Shown: positions 16,885 to 25,028 of the stretch, one piece after another
Layout of the letters: each line of letters opens with the position of its first letter
How positions within the stretch are numbered: position 1 is the stretch's first letter
Source of the DNA: Isoptericola sp. BMS4
GTDB lineage: Bacteria; Actinomycetota; Actinomycetes; Actinomycetales; Cellulomonadaceae
Direction: 5' to 3'
DNA length: 64,000 nucleotides
Assembly (NCBI RefSeq): GCF_011634835.1
Contig: NZ_SIRP01000001.1
Span: 2,601,355 to 2,665,354 of the forward strand
Position numbers and translations under genes: made by a program
Notes under the pieces: generated by a model
Database searches by the model: none
What the model was told of the DNA's origin: nothing
Seen by the model: only the letters and a program-made list of their open reading frames with translations

Positions 16885-17004
16885 CAGCGTCTCCCTCGGC
16901 TGTCGTGGCGCGCGGTCTCGCACCGCGCCAGGCCATTCTGGGGACGCACCACCACCGCGGAGTTGTCTCGCAGCGCACCGTTCGTGTCCCGGCGGGAACG
17001 GCCG

Positions 17005-18381
17005 TCAGGCCCGCGAGACCAGGTGGAGCGGGCTCGCGGTCTGCTCGTCCTCGTGCTCCGGGCCGAGGGGGATGCCGGTGCGGTCGCGCAGCATGAGGGT
17101 CCCAGCCAGCCCCAGGAGCGTCATGACCGCCAGGTACACGGTGACCGCCGACGTCGACCCCGTGGTCTGCACGAGCCACGTGGCGATCGTCGGTGCGAAG
17201 GCGCCACCGATGATGGCACCGATCGCGTACGAGATCGACACGCCCGAGAACCGGACGGACGCGGGGAACAGCTCCGAGTAGAGCGCGGGCTGCGGACCGT
17301 AGGTGAAGCCGAGGCCGACCGTGAGGATCGCCAGACCGGCGAAGAGTGTCCCGATGCTGCCGGCGTTCACGAGCGGGAAGAGCGTGAGGACGCCGACGAG
17401 CTGCAGCATCCAGCCCACGACGTAGGTGGTGCGGCGCCCGAGGCGGTCCGAGACGCCGCCGGCCACCCAGGTCGAGACCAGCCAGGTCACGGCCGACCCC
17501 GCGACCGCCCACAGGACCGGGCCGCGATCGAGCGCGAGCGGGCCGTCGGGGTCCGTCGCGTAGTTCTGGATGTACCCGCCGGTGGTCATGTAGCCGACGG
17601 CGCTGTTCCCCGCGAAGACGAACGCGGCGACGACCACCAGAAGGGCGTGCTTGCGGAACAGCTGGACGACCGGCAGGCGGGTCTGCTCCTTGCGCTGCGC
17701 GATCTCGGCGAACACCGGGCTCTCCTCGACCTTCCGGCGCACGTAGTACCCCACGAGGATCAGGACGACCGAGAGCAGGAACGGCACCCGCCAGCCCCAG
17801 TCGAGGAACGCGTCCCCGGGCGCGATCGCTGCCATGAGCGCCATGACGCCCGAGGCGAGCAGGAGGCCGATCGGTACGCCGATCTGCGGCGAGGCGCCGA
17901 AGAGACCGCGCCGCCGCGCGGGGGCGTGCTCGACGGCCATGAGGACCGCGCCGCCCCACTCGCCGCCGGCCGAGACGCCCTGCAGCACGCGCAGCAGGAT
18001 GAGCAGGACCGGCGCGGCGACGCCGATGCTGTCGTACGTCGGGAGGACGCCGACGAGGGCTGTCGCGGCGCCCATGAGGACGAGCGTGACCACGAGCACG
18101 ACGCGGCGGCCGTGCTTGTCGCCGAAGTGGCCGGCGAGGAACGCCCCGAGCGGACGGAACAGGAAGCTGATGCCGACCGTGGCGAAGGACAGGAGCGTCG
18201 CCAGCGCGGGGCCCGCGGGAGCGAAGAACAGCTCACCGAAGACGAGGCCGGCGGCGAAGGCGTAGATGAAGAAGTCGTACCACTCGACGGTGGTCCCGAC
18301 GACGGTCGCGAACACGACGCGTCGTCGATCGGTCAGAGGGGCGGGCGTCCCTGCCGGTGCTGCGGGCTCTGGGCTGTGCAT
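17005..18381 (-). CDS. MFS transporter of the metabolite:H+ symporter (MHS) family
   Basis: 458-aa carrier with 12 predicted helices. It has the MHS-type start VVGTTVEWYDFFIYAFAAG, the GHFGDKHGRR loop between helices 2 and 3, LQGVSAGGEWGGAVLMAVEHAP, and a second-half loop GGVSDRLGRR. MHS proteins import organic and aromatic acids with protons (ShiA, ProP, PcaT relatives). It diverges from the homoprotocatechuate operon, suggesting import of 4-hydroxyphenylacetate, homoprotocatechuate or a related acid. Start supported by GGAGA ahead of the ATG. Probably one transcript with the aldehyde dehydrogenase. Confidence 0.85.
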   Translation of the reverse strand: MHSPEPAAPAGTPAPLTDRRRVVFATVVGTTVEWYDFFIYAFAAGLVFGELFFAPAGPALATLLSFATVGISFLFRPLGAFLAGHFGDKHGRRVVLVVTLVLMGAATALVGVLPTYDSIGVAAPVLLILLRVLQGVSAGGEWGGAVLMAVEHAPARRRGLFGASPQIGVPIGLLLASGVMALMAAIAPGDAFLDWGWRVPFLLSVVLILVGYYVRRKVEESPVFAEIAQRKEQTRLPVVQLFRKHALLVVVAAFVFAGNSAVGYMTTGGYIQNYATDPDGPLALDRGPVLWAVAGSAVTWLVSTWVAGGVSDRLGRRTTYVVGWMLQLVGVLTLFPLVNAGSIGTLFAGLAILTVGLGFTYGPQPALYSELFPASVRFSGVSISYAIGAIIGGAFAPTIATWLVQTTGSTSAVTVYLAVMTLLGLAGTLMLRDRTGIPLGPEHEDEQTASPLHLVSRA

Positions 18382-18528
18382 GGAGTCTCCGGATGACGTC
18401 GTTGTCGGTGGGGCAGGCTCGTACGGTCTGCACGTGTCCCGATGATGATATACGATTTGAGATATTCCATGAACGACCCCCGGGAGCCTCAGGGACGAGG
18501 CCCCGTCCGACTCCACGCGAGGGAGCAC
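18382..18528. promoter_or_regulatory. Divergent control region, MHS transporter / homoprotocatechuate operon
   Basis: 147 bp between divergent starts. Positions 18441-18470 form a conspicuously AT-rich island with GATAT repeated at 18447-18451 and 18461-18465 and a TATACG hexamer that could serve as a -10 element. The GntR regulator encoded second in the operon is the natural candidate to act here. I could not define a convincing operator. Confidence 0.4.
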
Positions 18529-19980
18529 ATGGCCACCGACGACCAGCGGAGACCCGGCAAGATCATCGCCGTCCACCTCAACTACCCCTCGCGCGCCGCG
18601 CAGCGGGGCCGGACGCCGGGCCAGCCGTCCTACTTCCTCAAGCCCGCGTCGTCGCTCGCGCCGACGGGGAGCACGATCGAGCGTCCGCTCGGCACCGAGC
18701 TGCTCGCGTTCGAGGGCGAGGTCGCCATCCGCATCGGCACGCCCGCCCGGTGGGTCTCCCCCGCGGACGGCTGGTCGCACGTCGACGCCGTCACCGCGGC
18801 CAACGACTTCGGCCTCTACGACCTGCGCGCCGCCGACAAGGGCTCCAACCTGCGCAACAAGGGCGGCGACGGCTACACGCCGCTCGGCCCCCGCTGGATC
18901 CCGGCGGCCGACGTCGACCCTGCGGGCCTGCGGGTGCGCACCTGGGTGGACGGCGCGCTGGTGCAGGACGACACCACCGGCACGCTGCTGTTCGACTTCG
19001 GCCGCCTCGTCGCCGACCTCTCCCAGCACCTCACCCTGGAGCCCGGCGACGTCGTCCTCACCGGCACGCCCGCCGGGTCGAGCATCGTGGAGCCCGGGCA
19101 GGTCGTCGAGGTCGAGGTGGACGCCCCGGACGCCCCCGGCGCCCCCTCGAGCGGCCGGCTGGTCACGACCGTCACCGCCGGCACCCGCGAGTTCGGCGAC
19201 TTCGGCTCGAAGCCGTCGGTGGACGACCGGCAGCGGGCCGAGGCGTACGGCACCGAACCGCCCGCGACGGAACCGGCGTTCGTCCTCACCGACGAGCACC
19301 GCGAGCGCTTCGCCGAGGTCGCCGTCGCGACCGTCTCGGCCGCCCTGCGCAAGCGCGGGTACACCGACGTCTTCGTCGAGGGCGTGCACGGCAACCACCC
19401 CGGAGACCGGTTCGTCGGCACCGCCCGCACGCTGCGGCTGATCCCGTTCCGGCCCGACCTGTTCGCCTCCCACGGCGGCGGCTTCAACGCGCAGAAGCGC
19501 GCGTTCGACGCCGTCGAGCCCGGCGAGGTGATCGTCGTCGAGGCGCGCGGCGAGCGCGGCACCGGCACCGTCGGCGACGTGCTCGCCCTGCGCGCGAAGG
19601 TCCGCGGCGCGGCGGCGGTCGTCACCGACGGCGGCGTCCGCGACGCCGACGCCGTCGCGGAGATCGGCATCCCCGTCTTCTCCGCCGGCCCGCACCCGTC
19701 CGTCCTCGGTCGCCGGCACGTGCCGTGGGAGACGGACGTGACGGTCGCGTGCGGCGGCGCCGCCGTCCAGCCCGGCGACGTGGTCGTGGGCGACGGCGAC
19801 GGCGTGCTGGTCATCCCGCCCGCCCTCGTCGAGGAGGTCCTCGCCGAGGCCGAGGCCCAGGAGGCCGCCGACGCGTGGGTGGCCGACCGGGTCGCCGAGG
19901 GCCACCCGGTGGACGGGCTGTTCCCGATGGACGCGCGATGGCGGGCTCGCTACGAGGCCGAGACCGGGGGAGCCCGATGA
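18529..19980 (+). CDS. FAH-domain / RraA-domain fusion, homoprotocatechuate pathway decarboxylase-isomerase
   Basis: 483-aa two-domain protein. The N-terminal FAH domain (about residues 10-225) has the metal ligands Glu62, Glu64 and Asp93, with the same 2- and 29-residue spacing known for HpaG/HpcE, and the GDVVLTGTPAG motif. The C-terminal domain (about 250-455) is RraA-like, with GDVLALRAKVRG and DGGVRD (367-372). In E. coli HpaG both activities (decarboxylation of 5-oxopent-3-ene-1,2,5-tricarboxylate and isomerisation of the product) sit in two tandem FAH halves. Here the second half is an RraA fold, whose relatives are metal-dependent decarboxylases and aldolases of 2-oxo acids. The ATG at 18529 follows GAGGGAG; an in-frame upstream ATG lies in the promoter. 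First gene of the hpa operon. Confidence 0.82.
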   Translation: MATDDQRRPGKIIAVHLNYPSRAAQRGRTPGQPSYFLKPASSLAPTGSTIERPLGTELLAFEGEVAIRIGTPARWVSPADGWSHVDAVTAANDFGLYDLRAADKGSNLRNKGGDGYTPLGPRWIPAADVDPAGLRVRTWVDGALVQDDTTGTLLFDFGRLVADLSQHLTLEPGDVVLTGTPAGSSIVEPGQVVEVEVDAPDAPGAPSSGRLVTTVTAGTREFGDFGSKPSVDDRQRAEAYGTEPPATEPAFVLTDEHRERFAEVAVATVSAALRKRGYTDVFVEGVHGNHPGDRFVGTARTLRLIPFRPDLFASHGGGFNAQKRAFDAVEPGEVIVVEARGERGTGTVGDVLALRAKVRGAAAVVTDGGVRDADAVAEIGIPVFSAGPHPSVLGRRHVPWETDVTVACGGAAVQPGDVVVGDGDGVLVIPPALVEEVLAEAEAQEAADAWVADRVAEGHPVDGLFPMDARWRARYEAETGGAR

Positions 19981-20687
19981 CCACCGCGACCTCCGCCGGG
20001 GCGCCCCGCACCGAGAGCAAGTCCCAGCAGGCGTACCGCTTCGTGCGCGAGCGCATCGAGGACGGCCGCTACGTGCCCGGGTACCGACTGGTGCTCGCGC
20101 AGATCGCGGGCGAGCTCGGCGTGTCCGTCGTGCCGGTGCGCGAGGCGATCCGCCGGCTGGAGGCCGAGGGCCTGGTCACCTACGAGCGCAACGTCGGCGC
20201 CCAGGTCGCCCTGATCCAGGAGACCGAGTACCAGCACACGATGGAGACGCTGGCGCTGGTCGAGGGCTTCGCCACCAGCCTGTCCGCGCCGCTGCTCACC
20301 GCCGACCGGCTCGACGCCGCACGCGCCGTCAACGCCCGGATGCGCCGCTGCCTGGAGGACTTCGACCCGCACCGGTTCACCGAGCTCAACCTCGAGTTCC
20401 ACAGCGTCCTGTTCGAGCCGTGCCCCAACCCGCACGTGCTCGACCTGGTGCACCGGGGCTGGCACCGCATGCGCGTGCTGCGCGACTCGTCGTTCGGGTT
20501 CGTCCCGGGCCGCGCGCACGAGTCCGTCGCCGAGCACGACCAGCTGCTCGACCTCATCGGCGACCTGCAGGCCGGCCGCATCCCCGCCCTCGACCTGGAG
20601 CTGGCGGCCCGCCGCCACCGCACCGCCACCCTGGACGCCGTCCTCGCCTACCAGGCGGACCACCGACCCCACGCTCACGAGCGCTGA
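19977..20687 (+). CDS. GntR family (FCD-type) regulator
   Basis: 236-aa regulator starting within the ATGA overlap of the preceding gene, so translationally coupled. The winged helix (about residues 16-75) contains AYRFVRERIEDGRYVPGYRL and VREAIRRLEAEGLV. The FCD effector domain (about 95-215) has helix motifs LNLEFHSVLF and VAEHDQLLDLI with His residues typical of metal- and ligand-binding FCD proteins. Being the second gene of the homoprotocatechuate operon, it probably autoregulates it in response to an aromatic acid or ring-fission product. Confidence 0.85.
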   Translation: MTTATSAGAPRTESKSQQAYRFVRERIEDGRYVPGYRLVLAQIAGELGVSVVPVREAIRRLEAEGLVTYERNVGAQVALIQETEYQHTMETLALVEGFATSLSAPLLTADRLDAARAVNARMRRCLEDFDPHRFTELNLEFHSVLFEPCPNPHVLDLVHRGWHRMRVLRDSSFGFVPGRAHESVAEHDQLLDLIGDLQAGRIPALDLELAARRHRTATLDAVLAYQADHRPHAHER

Positions 20688-20714
20688 GCGACAGAAGTCC
20701 CGAGGAGTACCGAC

Positions 20715-22220
20715 ATGACGAGCACCCCCACCACCCGGCGCCCCGACGACCTGCCGGAGCGCATCGATCACTACATCGACGGCGAGCGCGTCGGCTCCGT
20801 CGGCGGCGAGACGTTCGACGTTCTCGACCCGGTGACGAACGAGACCTACGTGCAGGCCGCCGCCGGCCAGCAGGCCGACATCGACGCCGCCGTCGCGTCC
20901 GCCCGCCGCGCGTTCACCGAGGGCCCGTGGCCGCGGATGCTGCCGCGCGAGCGCTCCCGCGTGCTGCACCGCATCGCCGACATCGTCGAGTCCCGCGACC
21001 AGCGCCTGGCGGAGCTGGAGTCGTTCGACTCCGGGCTGCCGATCACCCAGGCCCTCGGCCAGGCCCGCCGCGCCGCCGAGAACTTCCGCTTCTTCGCGGA
21101 CCTGATCGTGGCGCAGGCCGACGACACCTACAAGGTGCCCGGCCGCCAGATCAACTACGTCAACCGCAAGCCGATCGGCGTCGCCGGCCTCATCACGCCG
21201 TGGAACACGCCGTTCATGCTGGAGTCGTGGAAGCTCGCGCCCGCGATCGCCACCGGCAACACCGTGGTGCTCAAGCCGGCCGAGTTCACGCCGCTGTCGG
21301 CGTCCCTGTGGGCGGGAATCTTCTCCGAGGCCGGGCTCCCGCAGGGCGTGTTCAACCTCGTCAACGGCCTGGGCGAGGAGGCCGGCGACGCGCTGGTCAA
21401 GCACCCCGACGTCCCGCTCATCTCGTTCACCGGCGAGAGCCGCACCGGGCAGATCATCTTCGGCAACGCGGCCCCGCACCTCAAGGGCCTGTCGATGGAG
21501 CTGGGCGGCAAGTCCCCCGCCGTCGTCTTCGCCGACGCCGACCTGGACGCCGCGATCGACGCGACGATCTTCGGCGTCTTCTCCCTCAACGGGGAGCGCT
21601 GCACCGCGGGCTCGCGGATCCTCGTCGAGCGGTCCGTGTACGACGAGTTCGTCGAGCGCTACGCGGCCCAGGCGAAGCGCGTGCGCGTCGGGATGCCGCA
21701 CGACCCGGCCACCGAGGTCGGCGCGCTCGTGCACCCGGAGCACTTCGAGAAGGTCATGAGCTACGTCGAGCTCGGCAGGTCCGAGGGCCGCCTGGTCGCC
21801 GGCGGCGGCCGCCCCGAGGGCTTCGAGACGGGCAACTTCGTCGCCCCCACGGTCTTCGCCGACGTGAAGCCGGACGCCCGGATCTTCCAGGAGGAGATCT
21901 TCGGCCCGGTCGTGGCGATCACGCCGTTCGACACGGAGGAGGAGGCCCTCGAGCTCGCCAACGGCGTCAAGTACGGCCTGGCCGCGTACGTCTGGACCAA
22001 CGACCTCAAGCGGGCCCACAACTTCTCCCAGGCCGTCGAGGCCGGGATGGTGTGGCTCAACTCGAACAACGTGCGCGACCTGCGCACCCCGTTCGGCGGC
22101 GTGAAGGCCTCCGGCCTCGGCCACGAGGGCGGCTACCGCTCGATCGACTTCTACACCGACCAGCAGGCCGTGCACATCACGCTCGGCAAGGTCCACAACC
22201 CCACGTTCGGCAAGAACTGA
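20715..22220 (+). CDS. hpaE: 5-carboxymethyl-2-hydroxymuconate semialdehyde dehydrogenase
   Basis: 501-aa aldehyde dehydrogenase, assigned to HpaE by sequence style (start DRIDHYIDGERV-like, GLITPWNTPFMLESWKLAPA, GQIIFGNAAPHLKGLSMELGG) and by its place directly before hpaD. It oxidises the semialdehyde from homoprotocatechuate ring cleavage to 5-carboxymethyl-2-hydroxymuconate with NAD. Catalytic Cys296 in NGERCTAGSR and Glu262 in MELGGKSP are intact, and the C-terminus has PFGGVKASGLGHEGG. It follows the GntR gene by 27 bp with AGGAG before the ATG. Cytosolic. Confidence 0.88.
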   Translation: MTSTPTTRRPDDLPERIDHYIDGERVGSVGGETFDVLDPVTNETYVQAAAGQQADIDAAVASARRAFTEGPWPRMLPRERSRVLHRIADIVESRDQRLAELESFDSGLPITQALGQARRAAENFRFFADLIVAQADDTYKVPGRQINYVNRKPIGVAGLITPWNTPFMLESWKLAPAIATGNTVVLKPAEFTPLSASLWAGIFSEAGLPQGVFNLVNGLGEEAGDALVKHPDVPLISFTGESRTGQIIFGNAAPHLKGLSMELGGKSPAVVFADADLDAAIDATIFGVFSLNGERCTAGSRILVERSVYDEFVERYAAQAKRVRVGMPHDPATEVGALVHPEHFEKVMSYVELGRSEGRLVAGGGRPEGFETGNFVAPTVFADVKPDARIFQEEIFGPVVAITPFDTEEEALELANGVKYGLAAYVWTNDLKRAHNFSQAVEAGMVWLNSNNVRDLRTPFGGVKASGLGHEGGYRSIDFYTDQQAVHITLGKVHNPTFGKN

Positions 22221-22249
22221 CCGGCCGAGACCGAAGCAAGGACGCTGAC

Positions 22250-23404
22250 ATGACCCATCTCGACGACCGCACCCTCACCTCCTCGGGCTTCTACGTCTCC
22301 GCCGAGGCCCCGATCCACTCCGACAACCCCGTCCCGACGCCGCAGAGCCCGCCGCCGGACATCCTGCGCTGCGCGTACATGGAGCTCGTCGTGGAGGACC
22401 TGGCGCGCTCGCGGAACTTCTACGTCGACGTGCTCGGCCTGTACGTCACCTCCGAGGACGCCGAGAGCGTGTACCTGCGCTCGACCGAGGAGTTCATCCA
22501 CCACAACCTGGTGCTGCGCCGGGGCCCGGTCGCCGCCGTCGCCGCGTTCTCGTACCGGGTGCGCACGCCGGAGGACCTCGACAAGGCCGTCGCCTTCTAC
22601 ACCGAGCTGGGCTGCGAGGTGCGCCGCGAGCCGGGCGGCTTCACCCAGGGCATCGGCGACTCCGTGCGCGTCGTCGACCCGCTCGGCTTCCCCTACGAGT
22701 TCTTCCACGCCACGGAGCACGTGGAGCGGCTGTCGTGGCGATACGACCTGCACACGCCCGGCGAGCTCGTGCGCCTGGACCACTTCAACCAGGTGACGCC
22801 GGACGTGCCGCGGGCGGTGAAGTTCATGCAGGACCTGGGCTTCCGCGTCACGGAGGACATCCAGGACGACGCCGGCACCGTGTACGCCGCCTGGATGCGC
22901 CGCAAGCCCACCGTGCACGACACGGCGATGACCGGCGGCGACGGCCCCCGCATGCACCACATGGCCTGGTCGACCCACGAGAAGCACAACATCCTCGCGA
23001 TCTGCGACAAGCTCGGCGCCCTGCGGATCTCCGACTGCATCGAGCGCGGCCCGGGCCGCCACGGCGTCTCGAACGCCTTCTACCTGTACCTGCGCGACCC
23101 CGACGGGCACCGCGTCGAGATCTACACGCAGGACTACTACACCGGCGACCCGGACAACCCGGTCGTCACCTGGGACGTGCACGACAACCAGCGCCGCGAC
23201 TGGTGGGGCAACCCCGTCGTGCCGAGCTGGTACACGGAGGCGTCGCTCGTGCTCGACCTCGACGGGAACCCGCAGCCCGTCGTGGCCCGCACGGACGACT
23301 CCGAGATGGAGGTGACGGTCGGCGCCGACGGGTTCTCCTACACCCGCAAGGAGGACGCCGAGGACGGCGCCCTGCAGGGCTTCAAGCTCGGGGAGACGCT
23401 GTGA
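22250..23404 (+). CDS. hpaD: Homoprotocatechuate (3,4-dihydroxyphenylacetate) 2,3-dioxygenase
   Basis: 384-aa type I extradiol dioxygenase resembling the Fe(II) enzyme of Brevibacterium fuscum rather than the two-gene E. coli form. It has two vicinal-oxygen-chelate modules; the metal ligands are His178 (LDHFN), His237 (MHHMAW) and Glu290 (HRVEIYTQDYYTG). These sit at a constant offset of 23 from the His155/His214/Glu267 ligands I recall for the B. fuscum enzyme. It opens the ring of homoprotocatechuate to 5-carboxymethyl-2-hydroxymuconate semialdehyde. The start is MTHLDDRT after AAGGA; a longer in-frame reading belongs to the shadow of hpaE. The C-terminal tail is typical of the family. It overlaps hpaH by GTGA. 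Confidence 0.93.
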   Translation: MTHLDDRTLTSSGFYVSAEAPIHSDNPVPTPQSPPPDILRCAYMELVVEDLARSRNFYVDVLGLYVTSEDAESVYLRSTEEFIHHNLVLRRGPVAAVAAFSYRVRTPEDLDKAVAFYTELGCEVRREPGGFTQGIGDSVRVVDPLGFPYEFFHATEHVERLSWRYDLHTPGELVRLDHFNQVTPDVPRAVKFMQDLGFRVTEDIQDDAGTVYAAWMRRKPTVHDTAMTGGDGPRMHHMAWSTHEKHNILAICDKLGALRISDCIERGPGRHGVSNAFYLYLRDPDGHRVEIYTQDYYTGDPDNPVVTWDVHDNQRRDWWGNPVVPSWYTEASLVLDLDGNPQPVVARTDDSEMEVTVGADGFSYTRKEDAEDGALQGFKLGETL

Positions 23405-24231
23405 GCGGCGCCGGCGAGCGCACGCCCGGTACCGACGGCGAGCGCACGCTCGACGACGTCGCGGTCACCGCGATCGCGGACGAGCTCGCCGAGGCGGACC
23501 GCACCCGCACCCCCGTGCCGCTGCTCACCGCGCGGCACGAGGGGATGACCGTCGCCGACGCGTACGCCGTGCAGCGCACCTGGCGAGAGCGCGGTGTCGC
23601 CCGCGGCCGCCGCGTCGTCGGGCACAAGATCGGCCTGACGTCGAAGGCCATGCAGGCCGCGACCGGCATCACCGAGCCGGACTACGGCGTCATCTTCGAC
23701 GACATGGTGATCGAGTCCGGCACGGCCGTGGAGCACGCCGCGTACTCGAACGTGCGGGTCGAGGTGGAGCTCGCGTTCGTGCTGGCCGAGCCGCTCGCCG
23801 GCCCCGGCGTCACCGTCACGGACGTGCTGCGCGCCACCGAGCGCGTCGTGCCGGCGCTGGAGATCCTCGACGCGCGCGTCGAGATGGCCGGGCGCACCAT
23901 CGTCGACACCATCAGCGACAACGCGGCGATGGGCGCGATGGTGCTCGGCGGGCGCCCGGTGCGGCCCGACGACGTCGACCTGCGCTGGGCCTCCGCCCTC
24001 CTGTACCGCAACGAGACGATCGAGGAGACCGGCGTCGCCGCGGGCGTGCTGGGTCACCCGGCGACCGGCGTCGCCTGGCTCGCGAACAAGCTCGCCGCGC
24101 ACGGCGACTCCCTCGCCGCGGGTGAGACGATCCTGTCCGGGTCGTTCACGCGCCCCACGTGGGTGCACCCGGGCGACACCGTGCACGCCGACTATGGGAC
24201 CCTGGGGGTCGTGACATGCCGCTTCGAGTGA
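23401..24231 (+). CDS. hpaH: 2-oxohepta-3-ene-1,7-dioate hydratase
   Basis: 276-aa hydratase of the HpaH/MhpD group. Conserved blocks include [38 protein letters not shown] (metal ligands Glu), ALEILDARV and [16 protein letters not shown]. It adds water to the 2-oxo-heptenedioate and feeds the HpaI aldolase. The GTG start overlaps the hpaD stop (GTGA), and its end overlaps the hpaI start by 16 bp, so the three are translationally coupled. Confidence 0.9.
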   Translation: MSGAGERTPGTDGERTLDDVAVTAIADELAEADRTRTPVPLLTARHEGMTVADAYAVQRTWRERGVARGRRVVGHKIGLTSKAMQAATGITEPDYGVIFDDMVIESGTAVEHAAYSNVRVEVELAFVLAEPLAGPGVTVTDVLRATERVVPALEILDARVEMAGRTIVDTISDNAAMGAMVLGGRPVRPDDVDLRWASALLYRNETIEETGVAAGVLGHPATGVAWLANKLAAHGDSLAAGETILSGSFTRPTWVHPGDTVHADYGTLGVVTCRFE

Positions 24232-25028
24232 CGCCCGACCGCTCCCTCGCCGCCGTCCTCGCGGAGGCCGCCGCGGACGGCCGCCCTGTGACGGGCGCCT
24301 GGTCGTCGATGGGCAGCCCGCTCGCCGCCGAGATCCTCGCCGGCAGCGGCCTCGACGTCGTCCTCGTGGACGGCGAGCACGGGCCCAACGACCTCACGAC
24401 GATCCTCGGCCAGCTGCAGGCGACCGCGGCGTACCCCGTCGCGACGCTGGTGCGGGTGCCTTCCGGCGACGCCGTGCGGCTCAAGCAGGTGCTCGACCTG
24501 GGTGCCGCCAACGTGCTGGTGCCGATGGTCGACTCGGCCGCCGAGGCCGAGGAGGTCGTGCGCGCGGTGCGGTACCCGACCCGCGGGGTGCGGGGCGTGG
24601 GCAGCGCCCTGGCCCGGTCGTCGCGGTGGAACCGCGTGCCCGCCTACCTGTCCGACGCCGACCGGCACGTCACCCTGGTCGTGCAGCTCGAGACCCGCGC
24701 CGCGATCGCCGACGCCGAGCCGATCGCGGCCACGGACGGCGTCGACGCGGTCCTGGTCGGCCCCGCCGACCTCGCCGCGTCGCTCGGCCACCTCGGGCAG
24801 CAGGACCACCCCGAGGTGGTGGACGCCGTGCTCGGCGCGATCGACGCCTGCAAGCGCGCCGGCACGCCCGTCGGCGTCAACGCGTTCGACCCCGCCATGG
24901 CGGACCGCTACCTGGACGCCGGCGCGTCGTACGTCGTCGCCGGCGCGGACGTGACCCTGCTCGCGCGCGGCGCCGAACGGCTCGCGGAGCGCGTGAGCAC
25001 CCGGACGAAGGACGGTGAGACCCGATGA
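24216..25028 (+). CDS. hpaI: 4-hydroxy-2-oxoheptane-1,7-dioate aldolase
   Basis: 270-aa class II pyruvate aldolase. The expected catalytic/metal residues are all present at a uniform +10 offset from E. coli HpaI: His55 (VDGEHGP), Arg80 (LVRVPSG), Glu159 (VQLETR) and Asp185 (GPADLAASLG). It splits 4-hydroxy-2-oxoheptanedioate into pyruvate and succinic semialdehyde. The ATG at MPLRVTPD lies inside hpaH, and the stop overlaps gabD by ATGA. Divalent-metal dependent, cytosolic. Confidence 0.92.
   Translation: MPLRVTPDRSLAAVLAEAAADGRPVTGAWSSMGSPLAAEILAGSGLDVVLVDGEHGPNDLTTILGQLQATAAYPVATLVRVPSGDAVRLKQVLDLGAANVLVPMVDSAAEAEEVVRAVRYPTRGVRGVGSALARSSRWNRVPAYLSDADRHVTLVVQLETRAAIADAEPIAATDGVDAVLVGPADLAASLGHLGQQDHPEVVDAVLGAIDACKRAGTPVGVNAFDPAMADRYLDAGASYVVAGADVTLLARGAERLAERVSTRTKDGETR

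Noticed and set aside
15424-18396. 990-codon plus-strand frame opposite the aldehyde dehydrogenase and MHS transporter
   Set aside because: Low-complexity Arg/Gly/Asp/His composition; the opposite strand encodes complete enzymes with intact motifs.
18442-18528. Upstream ATGs for the FAH-RraA protein
   Set aside because: They fall in the AT-rich promoter island and add unconserved residues; the ATG at 18529 has GAGGGAG.
17005-19905. Long minus-strand extension upstream of the MHS transporter
   Set aside because: The upstream part is the shadow of the FAH-RraA fusion. The ATG at 18381 has a ribosome site and the correct family start.
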